Assembly: GCA_030522415.1 (NCBI GenBank)
Contig: JAMASW010000041.1
Location: forward strand, 83,551-147,550
DNA length: 64,000 nt
DNA from: Channallabes apus
Taxonomy: Eukaryota > Chordata > Actinopteri > Siluriformes > Clariidae
Direction of reading: 5' to 3'
Shown here: positions 1 through 12,832 of the stretch, piece after piece
How positions within the stretch are numbered: position 1 is the stretch's first letter
How the letters are laid out: each line of letters begins with the position of its first letter
Program-made: the position numbers and the translations under genes
Notes under the pieces: generated by a model
The model's database searches: none
The model's input: only the letters and a program-made list of their open reading frames with translations
What the model was told of the DNA's origin: nothing

Positions 1-426
1 CACTGTAATAACATTGTAATAACAGTGTAATAACAGTGTAATAACAGTGTAATAACATTGTAATAACAGTGTAATAACATTGTAATAACAGTGTAATAAC
101 ATTGTAATAACACTGTAATAACATTGTAATAACAGTGTAATAACATTGTAATAACAGTGTAATAACATTGTAATAACAGTGTAATAACAGTGTTATAACA
201 CTGTAATAACAGTGTAATAACAGTGTAATAACATTGTAATAACAGTGTAATAACATTGTAATAACATTGTAATAACATTGTAATAACAGTGTAATAACAT
301 TGTAATAACATTGTAATAACATTGTAATAACACTGTAATAACATTGTAATAACATTGTAATAACATTGTAATAACACTGTAATAACAGTGTAATAACATT
401 GTAATAACACTGTAATAACATTGTAA
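1..426 (-). repeat. 11-bp satellite, minus orientation (block 1)
   Basis: About 39 monomers read as TGTAATAACA plus C, G or T, the complement of the + monomer. One palindromic monomer, TGTTATAACA, lies at 191-200. The block is cut by the assembly gap and by the window edge, so its true length is unknown. No gene or other sequence is visible. Confidence 0.97.
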
Positions 427-626
427 NNNNNNNNNNNNNNNNNNNNNNNNNNNNNNNNNNNNNNNNNNNNNNNNNNNNNNNNNNNNNNNNNNNNNNNNNN
501 NNNNNNNNNNNNNNNNNNNNNNNNNNNNNNNNNNNNNNNNNNNNNNNNNNNNNNNNNNNNNNNNNNNNNNNNNNNNNNNNNNNNNNNNNNNNNNNNNNNN
601 NNNNNNNNNNNNNNNNNNNNNNNNNN
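427..626. other. Assembly gap (200 N)
   Basis: Exactly 200 undetermined bases. A round number suggests a placeholder inserted by a scaffolding program and not a measured distance (inference). The array is minus before the gap and plus after it, so an orientation switch is either hidden inside or was created by the join. Confidence 0.98.
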
Positions 627-1820
627 TGTTATTACAATGTTATTACAATGTTATTACACTGTTATTACAATGTTATTACAATGTTATTACACTGTTATTA
701 CAATGTTATTACAATGTTATTACACTGTTATTACAATGTTATTACACTGTTATTACACTGTTATTACAATGTTATTACACTGTTATTACAATGTTATTAC
801 ACTGTTATTACAGTGTTATTACAATGTTATTACAATGTTATTACAATGTTATTACACTGTTATTACAGTGTTATTACACTGTTATTACAATGTTATTACA
901 CTGTTATTACAATGTTATTACACTGTTATTACACTGTTATAACACTGTTATTACACTGTTATTACAATGTTATTACACTGTTATTACAGTGTTATTACAA
1001 TGTTATTACAATGTTATTACAATGTTATCACACTGTTATTACAATGTTATTACAATGTTATTACACTGTTATTACAATGTTATTACACTGTTATTACACT
1101 GTTATTACAATGTTATAACACTGTTATTACAATGTTATTACACTGTTATTACAATGTTATTACAATGTTATTACAATGTTATCACACTGTTATTACAATG
1201 TTATTACACTGTTATTACAATGTTATTACACTGTTATTACACTGTTATTACAATGTTATTACACTGTTATTACAATGTTATTACACTGTTATTACACTGT
1301 TATTACAGTGTTATAACACTGTTATTACAATGTTATTACACTGTTATTACAATGTTATTACACTGTTATTACACTGTTATTACAATGTTATAACACTGTT
1401 ATTACAATGTTATTACACTGTTATTACAATGTTATTACACTGTTATTACAGTGTTATTACAATGTTATTACAATGTTATTACAATGTTATCACACTGTTA
1501 TTACAATGTTATTACTCTGTTATTACAATGTTATTACAATGTTATTACACTGTTATTACACTGTTATTACACTGTTATTACACTGTTATTACACTGTTAT
1601 AACACTGTTATTACAATGTTATAACACTGTTATTACACTGTTATTACAATGTTATTACACTGTTATTACAATGTTATTACACTGTTATTACACTGTTATT
1701 ACAATGTTATTACACTGTTATTACACTGTTATTACAGTGTTATAACACTGTTATTACACTGTTATTACACTGTTATAACACTGTTATTACTATGTTATAA
1801 CACTGTTATTACAATGTTAT
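627..1820 (+). repeat. 11-bp satellite, plus orientation (block 2)
   Basis: About 108 monomers of TGTTATTACA plus A, C or G. The variant TGTTATCACA occurs at 1,023, 1,177 and 1,485, spaced 154 and 308 bp (14 and 28 monomers), which indicates internal duplication. The palindromic monomer TGTTATAACA becomes frequent from about 1,310 to the junction at 1,815. Open frames here are repeat artefacts. Confidence 0.97.
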
Positions 1821-1826
1821 ATAACA
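1815..1826. repeat. Convergent switch palindrome, TGTTATATAACA
   Basis: This is a perfect 12-bp palindrome in which the left half of a + monomer joins the right half of a - monomer. Array direction changes from + to - at its centre (1,820/1,821). The right flank matches the other B-type junctions (12,626; 36,203; 45,174; 49,573) for about 40 bp and then diverges. Confidence 0.95.
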
Positions 1827-2008
1827 GTGTAATAACATTGTAATAACAGTGTTATAACAGTGTAATAACATTGTAATAACATTGTAATAACAGTGTGATA
1901 ACATTGTAATAACAGTGTAATAACATTGTAATAACAGTGTAATAACATTGTAATAACAGTGTAATAACACTGTAATAACATTGTAATAACAGTGTAATAA
2001 CATTGTAA
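1821..2008 (-). repeat. Short minus block (block 3)
   Basis: About 17 monomers of TGTAATAACA between two switches. It includes one palindromic TGTTATAACA (about 1,850) and one TGTGATAACA (about 1,894). With the 12,632-12,821 block it is one of only two blocks under 200 bp. Confidence 0.95.
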
Positions 2009-2018
2009 TGTTATTACA
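2004..2018. repeat. Divergent switch, truncated form
   Basis: The - array ends in TGTAA and joins TGTTATTACA directly. The other divergent junctions keep a whole TGTAATAACA plus one spacer base. This copy therefore lacks the last five bases and the spacer, and it may have arisen independently or been trimmed. Confidence 0.9.
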
Positions 2019-4087
2019 CTGTTATTACACTGTTATTACACTGTTATTACAATGTTATTACACTGTTATTACAATGTTATTACAATGTTATTACACTGTT
2101 ATTACAATGTTATTACAATGTTATTACACTGTTATTACAATGTTATTACAATGTTATTACAATGTTATTACACTGTTATTACAATGTTATTACACTGTTA
2201 TTACAATGTTATTACAATGTTATTACAATGTTATTACACTGTTATTACAATGTTATTACACTGTTATTACACTGTTATTACAGTGTTATAACACTGTTAT
2301 TACAATGTTATTACACTGTTATTACAATGTTATTACACTGTTATTACACTGTTATTACACTGTTATTACAATGTTATTACACTGTTATTACAATGTTATT
2401 ACAATGTTATTACACTGTTATTACAATGTTATTACAGTGTTATTACACTGTTATTACACTGTTATTACAATGTTATTACAGTGTTATTACAATGTTATTA
2501 CAATGTTATTACAATGTTATTACACTGTTATTACAATGTTATTACACTGTTATTACACTGTTATTACAATGTTATTACACTGTTATTACAATGTTATTAC
2601 ACTGTTATTACAATGTTATTACACTGTTATTACAGTGTTATTACAATGTTATTACACTGTTATTACAATGTTATTACAATGTTATTACACTGTTATTACA
2701 ATGTTATTACACTGTTATTACAATGTTATTACACTGTTATTACAATGTTATTACACTGTTATTACACTGTTATAACACTGTTATTACAATGTTATTACAG
2801 TGTTATTACAATGTTATTACACTGTTATTACAGTGTTATTACAATGTTATTACAATGTTATTACAATGTTATTACACTGTTATTACAATGTTATTACAGT
2901 GTTATTACAATGTTATTACAATGTTATTACAATGTTATTACACTGTTATTACAATGTTATTACAATGTTATTACAATGTTATTACACTGTTATTACAATG
3001 TTATTACAATGTTATTACACTGTTATTACAATGTTATTACAATGTTATTACACTGTTATTACAATGTTATTACACTGTTATTACACTGTTATTACACTGT
3101 TATTACAATGTTATTACAGTGTTATTACAATGTTATTACACTGTTATTACAATGTTATTACAGTGTTATTACAATGTTATTACACTGTTATTACACTGTT
3201 ATTACACTGTTATTACAATGTTATTACACTGTTATTACAATGTTATTACAGTGTTATTACAATGTTATTACAATGTTATTACAATGTTATTACACTGTTA
3301 TTACACTGTTATTACAATGTTATTACAGTGTTATTACAATGTTATTACAGTGTTATTACAGTGTTATTACAGCGTTATTACAATGTTATTACACTGTTAT
3401 TACAATGTTATTACAATGTTATTACACTGTTATTACAATGTTATTACACTGTTATTACAATGTTATTACACTGTTATTACAATGTTATTACACTGTTATT
3501 ACACTGTTATAACACTGTTATTACAATGTTATTACAGTGTTATTACAATGTTATTACACTGTTATTACAGTGTTATTACAATGTTATTACAATGTTATTA
3601 CAATGTTATTACACTGTTATTACAATGTTATTACAGTGTTATTACAATGTTATTACAATGTTATTACAATGTTATTACACTGTTATTACAATGTTATTAC
3701 AATGTTATTACAATGTTATTACACTGTTATTACAATGTTATTACAATGTTATTACACTGTTATTACAATGTTATTACAATGTTATTACACTGTTATTACA
3801 ATGTTATTACACTGTTATTACACTGTTATTACAATGTTATTACAGTGTTATTACAATGTTATTACAGTGTTATTACAATGTTATTACAATGTTACTACAC
3901 TGTTATTACAATGTTATTACAATGTTATCACACTGTTATTACAATGTTATTACAATGTTATTACACTGTTATTACAATGTTATTACACTGTTATTACACT
4001 GTTATTACAGTGTTATAACACTGTTATTACAATGTTATTACACTGTTATTACAATGTTATTACACTGTTATTACACTGTTATAACAC

Positions 4088-4206
4088 TATTACACTGTTA
4101 TTACAATGTTATTACAGTGTTATTACAATGTTATTACACTGTTATTACAGTGTTATTACAATGTTATAACACTGTTATTACAATGTTATTACACTGTTAT
4201 TACACT
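4088..4206 (+). repeat. Junction flank without a switch
   Basis: The 8-bp monomer TATTACAC at 4,088-4,095 and the following ~107 bp match the sequence before the A-type junctions at 8,163, 16,128 and 20,437. At the point where those copies carry TGTTATATAACA, this copy has an ordinary TGTTATTACAC and the array continues in + direction. It is an unswitched paralogue of the junction. Confidence 0.82.
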
Positions 4207-6348
4207 GTTATAACACTGTTATTACAATGTTATTACTCTGTTATTACAATGTTATTACACTGTTATTACACTGTTATAACACTGTTATTACAATGTTATT
4301 ACACTGTTATTACAATGTTATTACACTGTTATTACAGTGTTATTACAATGTTATTACAATGTTATTACAATGTTATCACACTGTTATTACAATGTTATTA
4401 CAATGTTATTACACTGTTATTACAATGTTATTACACTGTTATTACACTGTTATTACAGTGTTATAACACTGTTATTACAATGTTATTACACTGTTATTAC
4501 AATGTTATTACACTGTTATTACAATGTTATTACACTGTTATTACACTGTTATTACAGTGTTATAACACTGTTATTACAATGTTATTACAATGTTATTACA
4601 CTGTTATTACAATGTTATTACAATGTTATTACACTGTTATTACAATGTTATTACACTGTTATAACACTGTTATTACAATGTTATTACTCTGTTATTACAA
4701 TGTTATTACACTGTTATTACACTGTTATAACACTGTTATTACAATGTTATTACAGTGTTATTACAATGTTATTACACTGTTATTACAGTGTTATTACAAT
4801 GTTATTACAATGTTATTACAATGTTATTACAATGTTATTACACTGTTATTACAATGTTATTACAATGTTATTACAATGTTATTACAATGTTATTACACTG
4901 TTATTACAATGTTATTACACTGTTATTACAATGTTATTACAATGTTATTACACTGTTATTACAATGTTATTACACTGTTATTACACTGTTATTACAATGT
5001 TATTACAGTGTTATTACAATGTTATTACAATGTTATTACACTGTTATTACAATGTTATTACAATGTTATTACACTGTTATTACACTGTTATTACAATGTT
5101 ATTACAGTGTTATTACAATGTTATTACACTGTTATTACAGTGTTATTACAATGTTATTACAATGTTATTACAATGTTATTACACTGTTATTACAATGTTA
5201 TTACAGTGTTATTACAATGTTATTACAATGTTATTACAATGTTATTACACTGTTATTACAATGTTATTACAGTGTTATTACAATGTTATTACAATGTTAT
5301 TACACTGTTATTACAATGTTATTACAGTGTTATTACAATGTTATTACAATGTTATTACAATGTTATTACACTGTTATTACAATGTTATTACAATGTTATT
5401 ACAATGTTATTACACTGTTATTACAATGTTATTACAATGTTATTACAATGTTATTACAATGTTATTACACTGTTATTACACTGTTATTACAATGTTATTA
5501 CAGTGTTATTACAATGTTATTACACTGTTATTACAGTGTTATTACAGTGTTATTACAATGTTATTACACTGTTATTACACTGTTATTACACTGTTATTAC
5601 AATGTTATTACAGTGTTATTACAATGTTATTACAATGTTATTACAATGTTATTACACTGTTATTACAATGTTATTACAATGTTATCACACTGTTATTACA
5701 ATGTTATTACAATGTTATTACACTGTTATTACAATGTTATTACACTGTTATTACACTGTTATTACAGTGTTATAACACTGTTATTACAATGTTATTACAC
5801 TGTTATTACAATGTTATTACACTGTTATTACACTGTTATTACAATGTTATTACACTGTTATTACAATGTTATTACACTGTTATTACAGTGTTATTACAAT
5901 GTTATTACACTGTTATTACAATGTTATTACAATGTTATTACACTGTTATTACAATGTTATTACACTGTTATTACAATGTTATTACACTGTTATTACAATG
6001 TTATTACACTGTTATTACACTGTTATAACACTGTTATTACAATGTTATTACAGTGTTATTACAATGTTATTACACTGTTATTACAGTGTTATTAGAATGT
6101 TATTACAATGTTATTACAATGTTATTACACTGTTATTACAATGTTATTACAGTGTTATTACAATGTTATTACAATGTTATTACAATGTTATTACACTGTT
6201 ATTACAATGTTATTACAATGTTATTACAATGTTATTACACTGTTATTACAATGTTATTACAATGTTATTACACTGTTATTACAATGTTATTACAATGTTA
6301 TTACACTGTTATTACAATGTTATTACACTGTTATTACACTGTTATTAC

Positions 6349-6876
6349 ACTGTTATTACAATGTTATTACAGTGTTATTACAATGTTATTACACTGTTAT
6401 TACAATGTTATTACAGTGTTATTACAATGTTATTACACTGTTATTACACTGTTATTACACTGTTATTACAATGTTATTACACTGTTATTACAATGTTATT
6501 ACAGTGTTATTACAATGTTATTACAATGTTATTACAATGTTATTACAATGTTATTACACTGTTATTACACTGTTATTACAATGTTATTACAGTGTTATTA
6601 CAGTGTTATTACAGCGTTATTACAATGTTATTACAGTGTTATTACAATGTTATTACACTGTTATTACAATGTTATTACAGTGTTATTACAATGTTATTAC
6701 ACTGTTATTACACTGTTATTACACTGTTATTACAATGTTATTACACTGTTATTACAATGTTATTACAGTGTTATTACAATGTTATTACAATGTTATTACA
6801 ATGTTATTACAATGTTATTACACTGTTATTACACTGTTATTACAATGTTATTACAGTGTTATTACAGTGTTATTAC
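6349..6876 (+). repeat. 264-bp tandem duplication (24 monomers)
   Basis: The CpG-bearing CAGCG monomers at 6,612 and 6,876 are 264 bp apart. The monomer order upstream of each matches across the whole interval, giving two adjacent copies of about 264 bp. The equality was judged from the order of the variable bases; exact edges are approximate. Confidence 0.82.
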
Positions 6877-8055
6877 AGCGTTATTACAATGTTATTACAC
6901 TGTTATTACAATGTTATTACAATGTTATTACACTGTTATTACAATGTTATTACACTGTTATTACAATGTTATTACACTGTTATTACAATGTTATTACACT
7001 GTTATTACACTGTTATAACACTGTTATTACAATGTTATTACAGTGTTATTACAATGTTATTACACTGTTATTACAGTGTTATTACAATGTTATTACAATG
7101 TTATTACAATGTTATTACACTGTTATTACAATGTTATTACAGTGTTATTACAATGTTATTACAATGTTATTACAATGTTATTACACTGTTATTACAATGT
7201 TATTACAATGTTATTACAATGTTATTACACTGTTATTACAATGTTATTACAATGTTATTACACTGTTATTACAATGTTATTACAATGTTATTACACTGTT
7301 ATTACAATGTTATTACACTGTTATTACACTGTTATTACACTGTTATTACAATGTTATTACAGTGTTATTACAATGTTATTACACTGTTATTACAATGTTA
7401 TTACAGTGTTATTACAATGTTATTACACTGTTATTACACTGTTATTACAGTGTTATTACAATGTTATTACAATGTTATTACACTGTTATTACAATGTTAT
7501 TACAATGTTATTACACTGTTATTACACTGTTATTACAATGTTATTACAATGTTATTACACTGTTATTACACTGTTATTACAGTGTTATTACAATGTTATT
7601 ACAGTGTTATTACAATGTTATTACAATGTTATTACAATGTTATTACAATGTTATTACACTGTTATTACAATGTTATTACAATGTTATTACACTGTTATTA
7701 CAATGTTATTACAATGTTATTACAATGTTATTACAATGTTATTACAGTGTTATTACAATGTTATTACACTGTTATTACACTGTTATTACACTGTTATTAC
7801 AATGTTATTACAGTGTTATTACAATGTTATTACAGTGTTATTACAATGTTATTACAATGTTACTACACTGTTATTACAATGTTATTACAATGTTATCACA
7901 CTGTTATTACAATGTTATTACAATGTTATTACACTGTTATTACAATGTTATTACACTGTTATTACACTGTTATTACAGTGTTATAACACTGTTATTACAA
8001 TGTTATTACACTGTTATTACAATGTTATTACACTGTTATTACACTGTTATAACAC

Positions 8056-8287
8056 TATTACACTGTTATTACAATGTTATTACAGTGTTATTACAATGTT
8101 ATTACACTGTTATTACAGTGTTATTACAATGTTATAACACTGTTATTACAATGTTATTACACTGTTATATAACATTGTAATAACAGTGTTATAACATTGT
8201 AATAACAGTGTAATAACATTGTAATAACAGTGTAATAACAGTGTTATAACATTGTAATAACAGTGTTATAACAGTGTAATAACGGTG
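8056..8287. repeat. A-type junction module with both conserved flanks
   Basis: From left to right: the 8-bp monomer TATTACAC (8,056-8,063), 107 bp to the start of the switch palindrome (8,163-8,174), then 113 bp to the end of the CpG-bearing CGGTG variant (8,283-8,287). The same spacing recurs at 16,021/16,128/16,252 and 20,330/20,437/20,561. In reverse complement it recurs around 45,174 and 49,573. Confidence 0.9.
8163..8174. repeat. Convergent switch palindrome, TGTTATATAACA
   Basis: Perfect 12-bp palindrome in A-type orientation: the variable base before it is C and the one after it is T. Direction changes from + to -. Confidence 0.95.
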
Positions 8288-8714
8288 TAATAACAGTGTA
8301 ATAACAGTGTTATAACAGTGTAATAACATTGTAATAACAGTGTAATAACATTGTAATAACAGTGTAATAACAGTGTTATAACAGTGTAATAACATTGTAA
8401 TAACAGTGTAATAACAGTGTAATAACAGTGTAATAACATTGTAATAACAGTGTAATAACATTGTAATAACATTGTAATAACAGTGTAATAACATTGTAAT
8501 AACATTGTAATAACAGTGTAATAACATTGTAATAACATTGTAATAACATTGTAATAACACTGTAATAACATTGTAATAACATTGTAATAACATTGTAATA
8601 ACACTGTAATAACATTGTAATAACAGTGTAATAACATTGTAATAACATTGTAATAACACTGTAATAACAGTGTAATAACATTGTAATAACACTGTAATAA
8701 CAGTGTAATAACAT

Positions 8715-10043
8715 TGTAATAACAGTGTAATAACATTGTAATAACAGTGTAATAACATTGTAATAACATTGTAATAACAGTGTAATAACATTGTAATAAC
8801 ACTGTAATAACAGTGTAATAACATTGTAATAACAGTGTAATAACATTGTAATAACAGTGTAATAACAGTGTAATAACATTGTAATAACAGTGTAATAACA
8901 TTGTAATAACAGTGTTATAACACTGTAATAACAGTGTAATAACAGTGTAATAACATTGTAATAACAGTGTAATAACATTGTAATAACATTGTAGTAACAT
9001 TGTAATAACAGTGTAATAACATTGTAATAACAGTGTAATAACACTGTAATAACATTGTAATAACAGTGTAATAACATTGTAATAACATTGTAATAACATT
9101 GTAATAACACTGTAATAACAGTGTAATAACATTGTAATAACACTGTAATAACATTGTAATAACAGTGTAATAAGAGTGTAATAACAGTGTAATAACATTG
9201 TAATAACAGTGTAATAACATTGTAATAACATTGTAATAACAGTGTAATAACATTGTAATAACATTGTAATAACAGTGTAATAACATTGTAATAACATTGT
9301 AATAACAGTGTAATAACATTGTAATAACATTGTAATAACATTGTAATAACACTGTAATAACATTGTAATAACAGTGTAATAACAGTGTAATAACATTGTA
9401 ATAACAGTGTAATAACATTGTAATAACATTGTAATAACAGTGTAATAACATTGTAATAACACTGTAATAACAGTGTAATAACATTGTAATAACAGTGTAA
9501 TAACATTGTAATAACAGTGTAATAACAGTGTAATAACATTGTAATAACAGTGTAATAACATTGTAATAACAGTGTTATAACACTGTAATAACAGTGTAAT
9601 AACAGTGTAATAACATTGTAATAACAGTGTAATAACATTGTAATAACATTGTAGTAACATTGTAATAACAGTGTAATAACATTGTAATAACAGTGTAATA
9701 ACACTGTAATAACATTGTAATAACAGTGTAATAACATTGTAATAACATTGTAATAACATTGTAATAACACTGTAATAACAGTGTAATAACATTGTAATAA
9801 CACTGTAATAACATTGTAATAACAGTGTAATAAGAGTGTAATAACAGTGTAATAACATTGTAATAACAGTGTAATAACATTGTAATAACATTGTAATAAC
9901 AGTGTAATAACATTGTAATAACATTGTAATAACAGTGTAATAACATTGTAATAACATTGTAATAACAGTGTAATAACATTGTAATAACATTGTAATAACA
10001 TTGTAATAACACTGTAATAACATTGTAATAACAGTGTAATAAC
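8715..10043 (-). repeat. 660-bp perfect tandem duplication (60 monomers)
   Basis: Bases from about 8,715 to 9,381 are identical to those from about 9,375 to 10,041 in a line-by-line comparison, including the rare TGTAGTAACA-type (about 8,993/9,653) and AAGAGTG (about 9,173/9,833) variants. Divergence starts just outside on both sides. Complete identity suggests a very recent unequal exchange or slippage event, or an assembly duplication. Confidence 0.93.
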
Positions 10044-10273
10044 ATTGTAATAACATTGTAATAACATTGTAATAACACTGTAATAACAGTGTAATAACAT
10101 TGTAATAACACTGTAATAACATTGTAATAACAGTGTTATAACAGTGTAATAACAGTGTAATAACATTGTAATAACAGTGTAATAACATTGTAATAACAGT
10201 GTAATAACATTGTAATAACAGTGTAATAACATTGTAATAACATTGTAATAACAGTGTAATAACATTGTAATAA

Positions 10274-10474
10274 CGCTGTAATAACAGTGTAATAACATTG
10301 TAATAACAGTGTAATAACATTGTAATAACAGTGTAATAACAGTGTAATAACAGTGTAATAACATTGTAATAACAGTGTAATAACATTGTAATAACAGTGT
10401 AATAACATTGTAATAACAGTGTAATAACATTGTAATAACATTGTAATAACAGTGTAATAACATTGTAATAACGC
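10274..10474 (-). repeat. CpG-monomer doublet, 198 bp apart
   Basis: Two monomers begin ACGCTG (CpG at 10,274 and 10,472) exactly 18 monomers apart. The same doublet recurs near 17,568/17,766 and 21,492/21,690 on -, and 28,438/28,636, 31,681/31,879, 40,642/40,840 and 52,580/52,778 on +. It is a reliable tag for one higher-order module. Confidence 0.88.
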
Positions 10475-11033
10475 TGTAATAACAGTGTAATAACATTGTA
10501 ATAACATTGTAATAACATTGTAATAACACTGTAATAACAGTGTAATAACATTGTAATAACAGTGTAATAACATTGTAATAACAGTGTTATAACAGTGTAA
10601 TAACAGTGTAATAACATTGTAATAACAGAGTAATAACATTGTAATAACAGTGTTATAACAGTGTAATAACATTGTAATAACAGTGTAATAACATTGTAAT
10701 AACAGTGTAATAACAGTGTAATAACATTGTAATAACAGTGTAATAACATTGTAATAACAGTGTTATAACACTGTAATAACAGTGTAATAACAGTGTAATA
10801 ACATTGTAATAACAGTGTAATAACATTGTAATAATTGTAATAACAGTGTAATAACATTGTAATAACAGTGTTATAACAGTGTAATAACATTGTAATAACA
10901 GAGTAATAACATTGTAATAACAGTGTTATAACAGTGTAATAACAGTGTAATACCATTGTAATAACAGTGTAATAACATTGTAATAACACTGTAATAACAG
11001 TGTAATAACATTGTAATAACAGTGTAATAACAT

Positions 11034-11054
11034 TGTAATAACACTGTTATTACA
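11034..11054. repeat. Divergent switch, C spacer
   Basis: TGTAATAACA, one C, then TGTTATTACA: a 21-bp inverted repeat around a single base. The right flank matches 12,812 and 18,988, including the TGTTATTTCA variant 106 bp downstream (11,151). Confidence 0.94.
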
Positions 11055-12631
11055 ATGTTATTACACTGTTATTACACTGTTATAACACTGTTATTACAAT
11101 GTTATAACACTGTTATTACAATGTTATTACACTGTTATTACAGTGTTATTTCAATGTTATTACAATGTTATTACACTGTTATTACACTGTTATAACACTG
11201 TTATTACAATGTTATTACAATGTTATTACACTGTTATTACAATGTTATTACACTGTTATTACACTGTTATTACACTGTTATAACACTGTTATTACAATGT
11301 TATTACAATGTTATTACAATGTTATTACACTGTTATTACAATGTTATTACACTGTTATTACACTGTTATTACAATGTTATTACACTGTTATTACAATGTT
11401 ATTACACTGTTATTACACTGTTATAACACTGTTATTACAATGTTATTACACTGTTATTACAATGTTATTACACTGTTATTACAATGTTATTACACTGTTA
11501 TTACAGTGTTATTACAATGTTATTACAATGTTATTACAATGTTATCACACTGTTATTACAATGTTATTACACTGTTATTACAATGTTATCACACTGCTAT
11601 TACAATGTTATTACAATGTTATTACAATGTTATTACAATGTTATTACAATGTTATTACACTCTTATTACAATGTTATTACAATGTTATTACACTGTTATT
11701 ACACTGTTATTACAATGTTATTACAATGTTATTACACTGTTATTACAATGTTATTACAATGTTATTACACTGTTATTACAATGTTATTACAATGTTATTA
11801 CACTGTTATTACAATGTTATTACACTGTTATTACACTGTTATTACAATGTTATTACAGTGTTATTACAATGTTATTACACTGTTATTACAATGTTATTAC
11901 AGTGTTATTACAATGTTATTACACTATTATTACAATGTTATTACACTGTTATTACAATGTTATTACAGTGTTATTACAATGTTATTACAGTGTTATTACA
12001 ATGTTATTACAATGTTACTACACTGTTATTACAATGTTATTACAATGTTATTACACTGTTATTACAGTGTTATAACACTGTTATTACAATGTTATTACAC
12101 TGTTATTACAATGTTATTACACTGTTATTACACTGTTATAACACTATTACACTGTTATTACAATGTTATTACAGTGTTATTACAATGTTATTACACTGTT
12201 ATTACAGTGTTATTACAATGTTATAACACTGTTATTACAATGTTATTACACTGTTATTACACTGTTATAACACTGTTATTACAATGTTATTACTCTGTTA
12301 TTACAATGTTATTACACTGTTATTACACTGTTATAACACTGTTATTACAATGTTATTACACTGTTATTAGAATGTTATTACACTGTTATTACAGTGTTAT
12401 TACAATGTTATTACAATGTTATTACAATGTTATCACACTGTTATTACAATGTTATTACAATGTTATTACACTGTTATTACAATGTTATTACACTGTTATT
12501 ACACTGTTATTACAGTGTTATAACACTGTTATTACAATGTTATTACACTGTTATTACAATGTTATTACACTGTTATTACAATGTTATTACACTGTTATTA
12601 CAATGTTATAACACTGTTATTACAATGTTAT
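11045..12631 (+). repeat. 11-bp satellite, plus orientation (block 6)
   Basis: About 144 monomers. It begins with the same marker order as the + blocks at 12,823 and 18,999: TGTTATTTCA near 11,146, TGTTATCACA near 11,540, TGCTATTACA near 11,594, TCTTATTACA near 11,661. An 8-bp monomer at 12,145 is followed by an unswitched junction flank. Unlike its paralogues it ends at a B-type palindrome (12,626). Confidence 0.95.
12145..12263 (+). repeat. Junction flank without a switch
   Basis: TATTACAC at 12,145-12,152 and the following ~107 bp match the left flank of the A-type junctions, but the array continues in + direction past the expected switch point (about 12,252). Confidence 0.8.
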
Positions 12632-12637
12632 ATAACA
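12626..12637. repeat. Convergent switch palindrome, B-type
   Basis: Perfect TGTTATATAACA. The variable bases are A before and G after, the reverse complement of the A-type context. On the right, GTGTAATA (12,737-12,744) ends 107 bp past the palindrome, as at 36,203, 45,174 and 49,573. This is a B-type junction among A-type neighbours, so it marks a local inversion. Confidence 0.93.
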
Positions 12638-12821
12638 GTGTAATAACATTGTAATAACAGTGTTATAACATTGTAATAACACTGTAATAACAGTGTAATA
12701 ACATTGTAATAACACTGTAATAACATTGTAATAACAGTGTAATAGTGTTATAACAGTGTAATAACAGTGTAATAACATTGTAATAACAGTGTAATAACAG
12801 TGTAATAACATTGTAATAACA
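12632..12821 (-). repeat. Short minus block (block 7)
   Basis: About 17 monomers between a B-type convergent junction and a C-spacer divergent junction. It contains the 8-bp monomer at 12,737-12,744. Its left half matches the right flank of the B-type junctions; its right edge does not match the left flank of 11,034 or 18,988. It looks like a remnant left by two overlapping rearrangements (inference). Confidence 0.92.
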
Positions 12822-12832
12822 CTGTTATTACA
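12812..12832. repeat. Divergent switch, C spacer
   Basis: TGTAATAACA, C, TGTTATTACA. The right flank is the same as at 11,034 and 18,988; the left flank differs. Confidence 0.94.

Larger units (their letters stand above)
2009..8168 (+). repeat. 11-bp satellite, plus orientation (block 4)
   Basis: About 560 monomers in one direction. Related sub-blocks start near 2,800, 3,537, 6,053 and 7,043. The first pair is 737 bp apart (67 monomers) and the last pair 990 bp (90 monomers). Single 8-bp monomers (TATTACAC) sit at 4,088 and 8,056. CpG-bearing monomers (CAGCG) occur at about 3,370, 6,612 and 6,876. The palindromic TGTTATAACA clusters at 4.0-4.75 kb and is absent from about 6,031 to 7,010. The part near 4,140-4,930 is closely similar to 14,063-14,850 (offset 9,923 bp). 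No genes. Confidence 0.97.
8169..11043 (-). repeat. 11-bp satellite, minus orientation (block 5)
   Basis: About 261 monomers. It carries the CGGTG variant (8,283), a perfect 660-bp tandem duplication (about 8,715-10,043), a pair of ACGCTG CpG monomers 198 bp apart (10,274 and 10,472), a 9-bp monomer near 10,833, and TACCATTG (about 10,952). The same ordered markers recur in the minus blocks at 16,134 and 20,443, so these three blocks are paralogous copies of one module. Confidence 0.96.
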
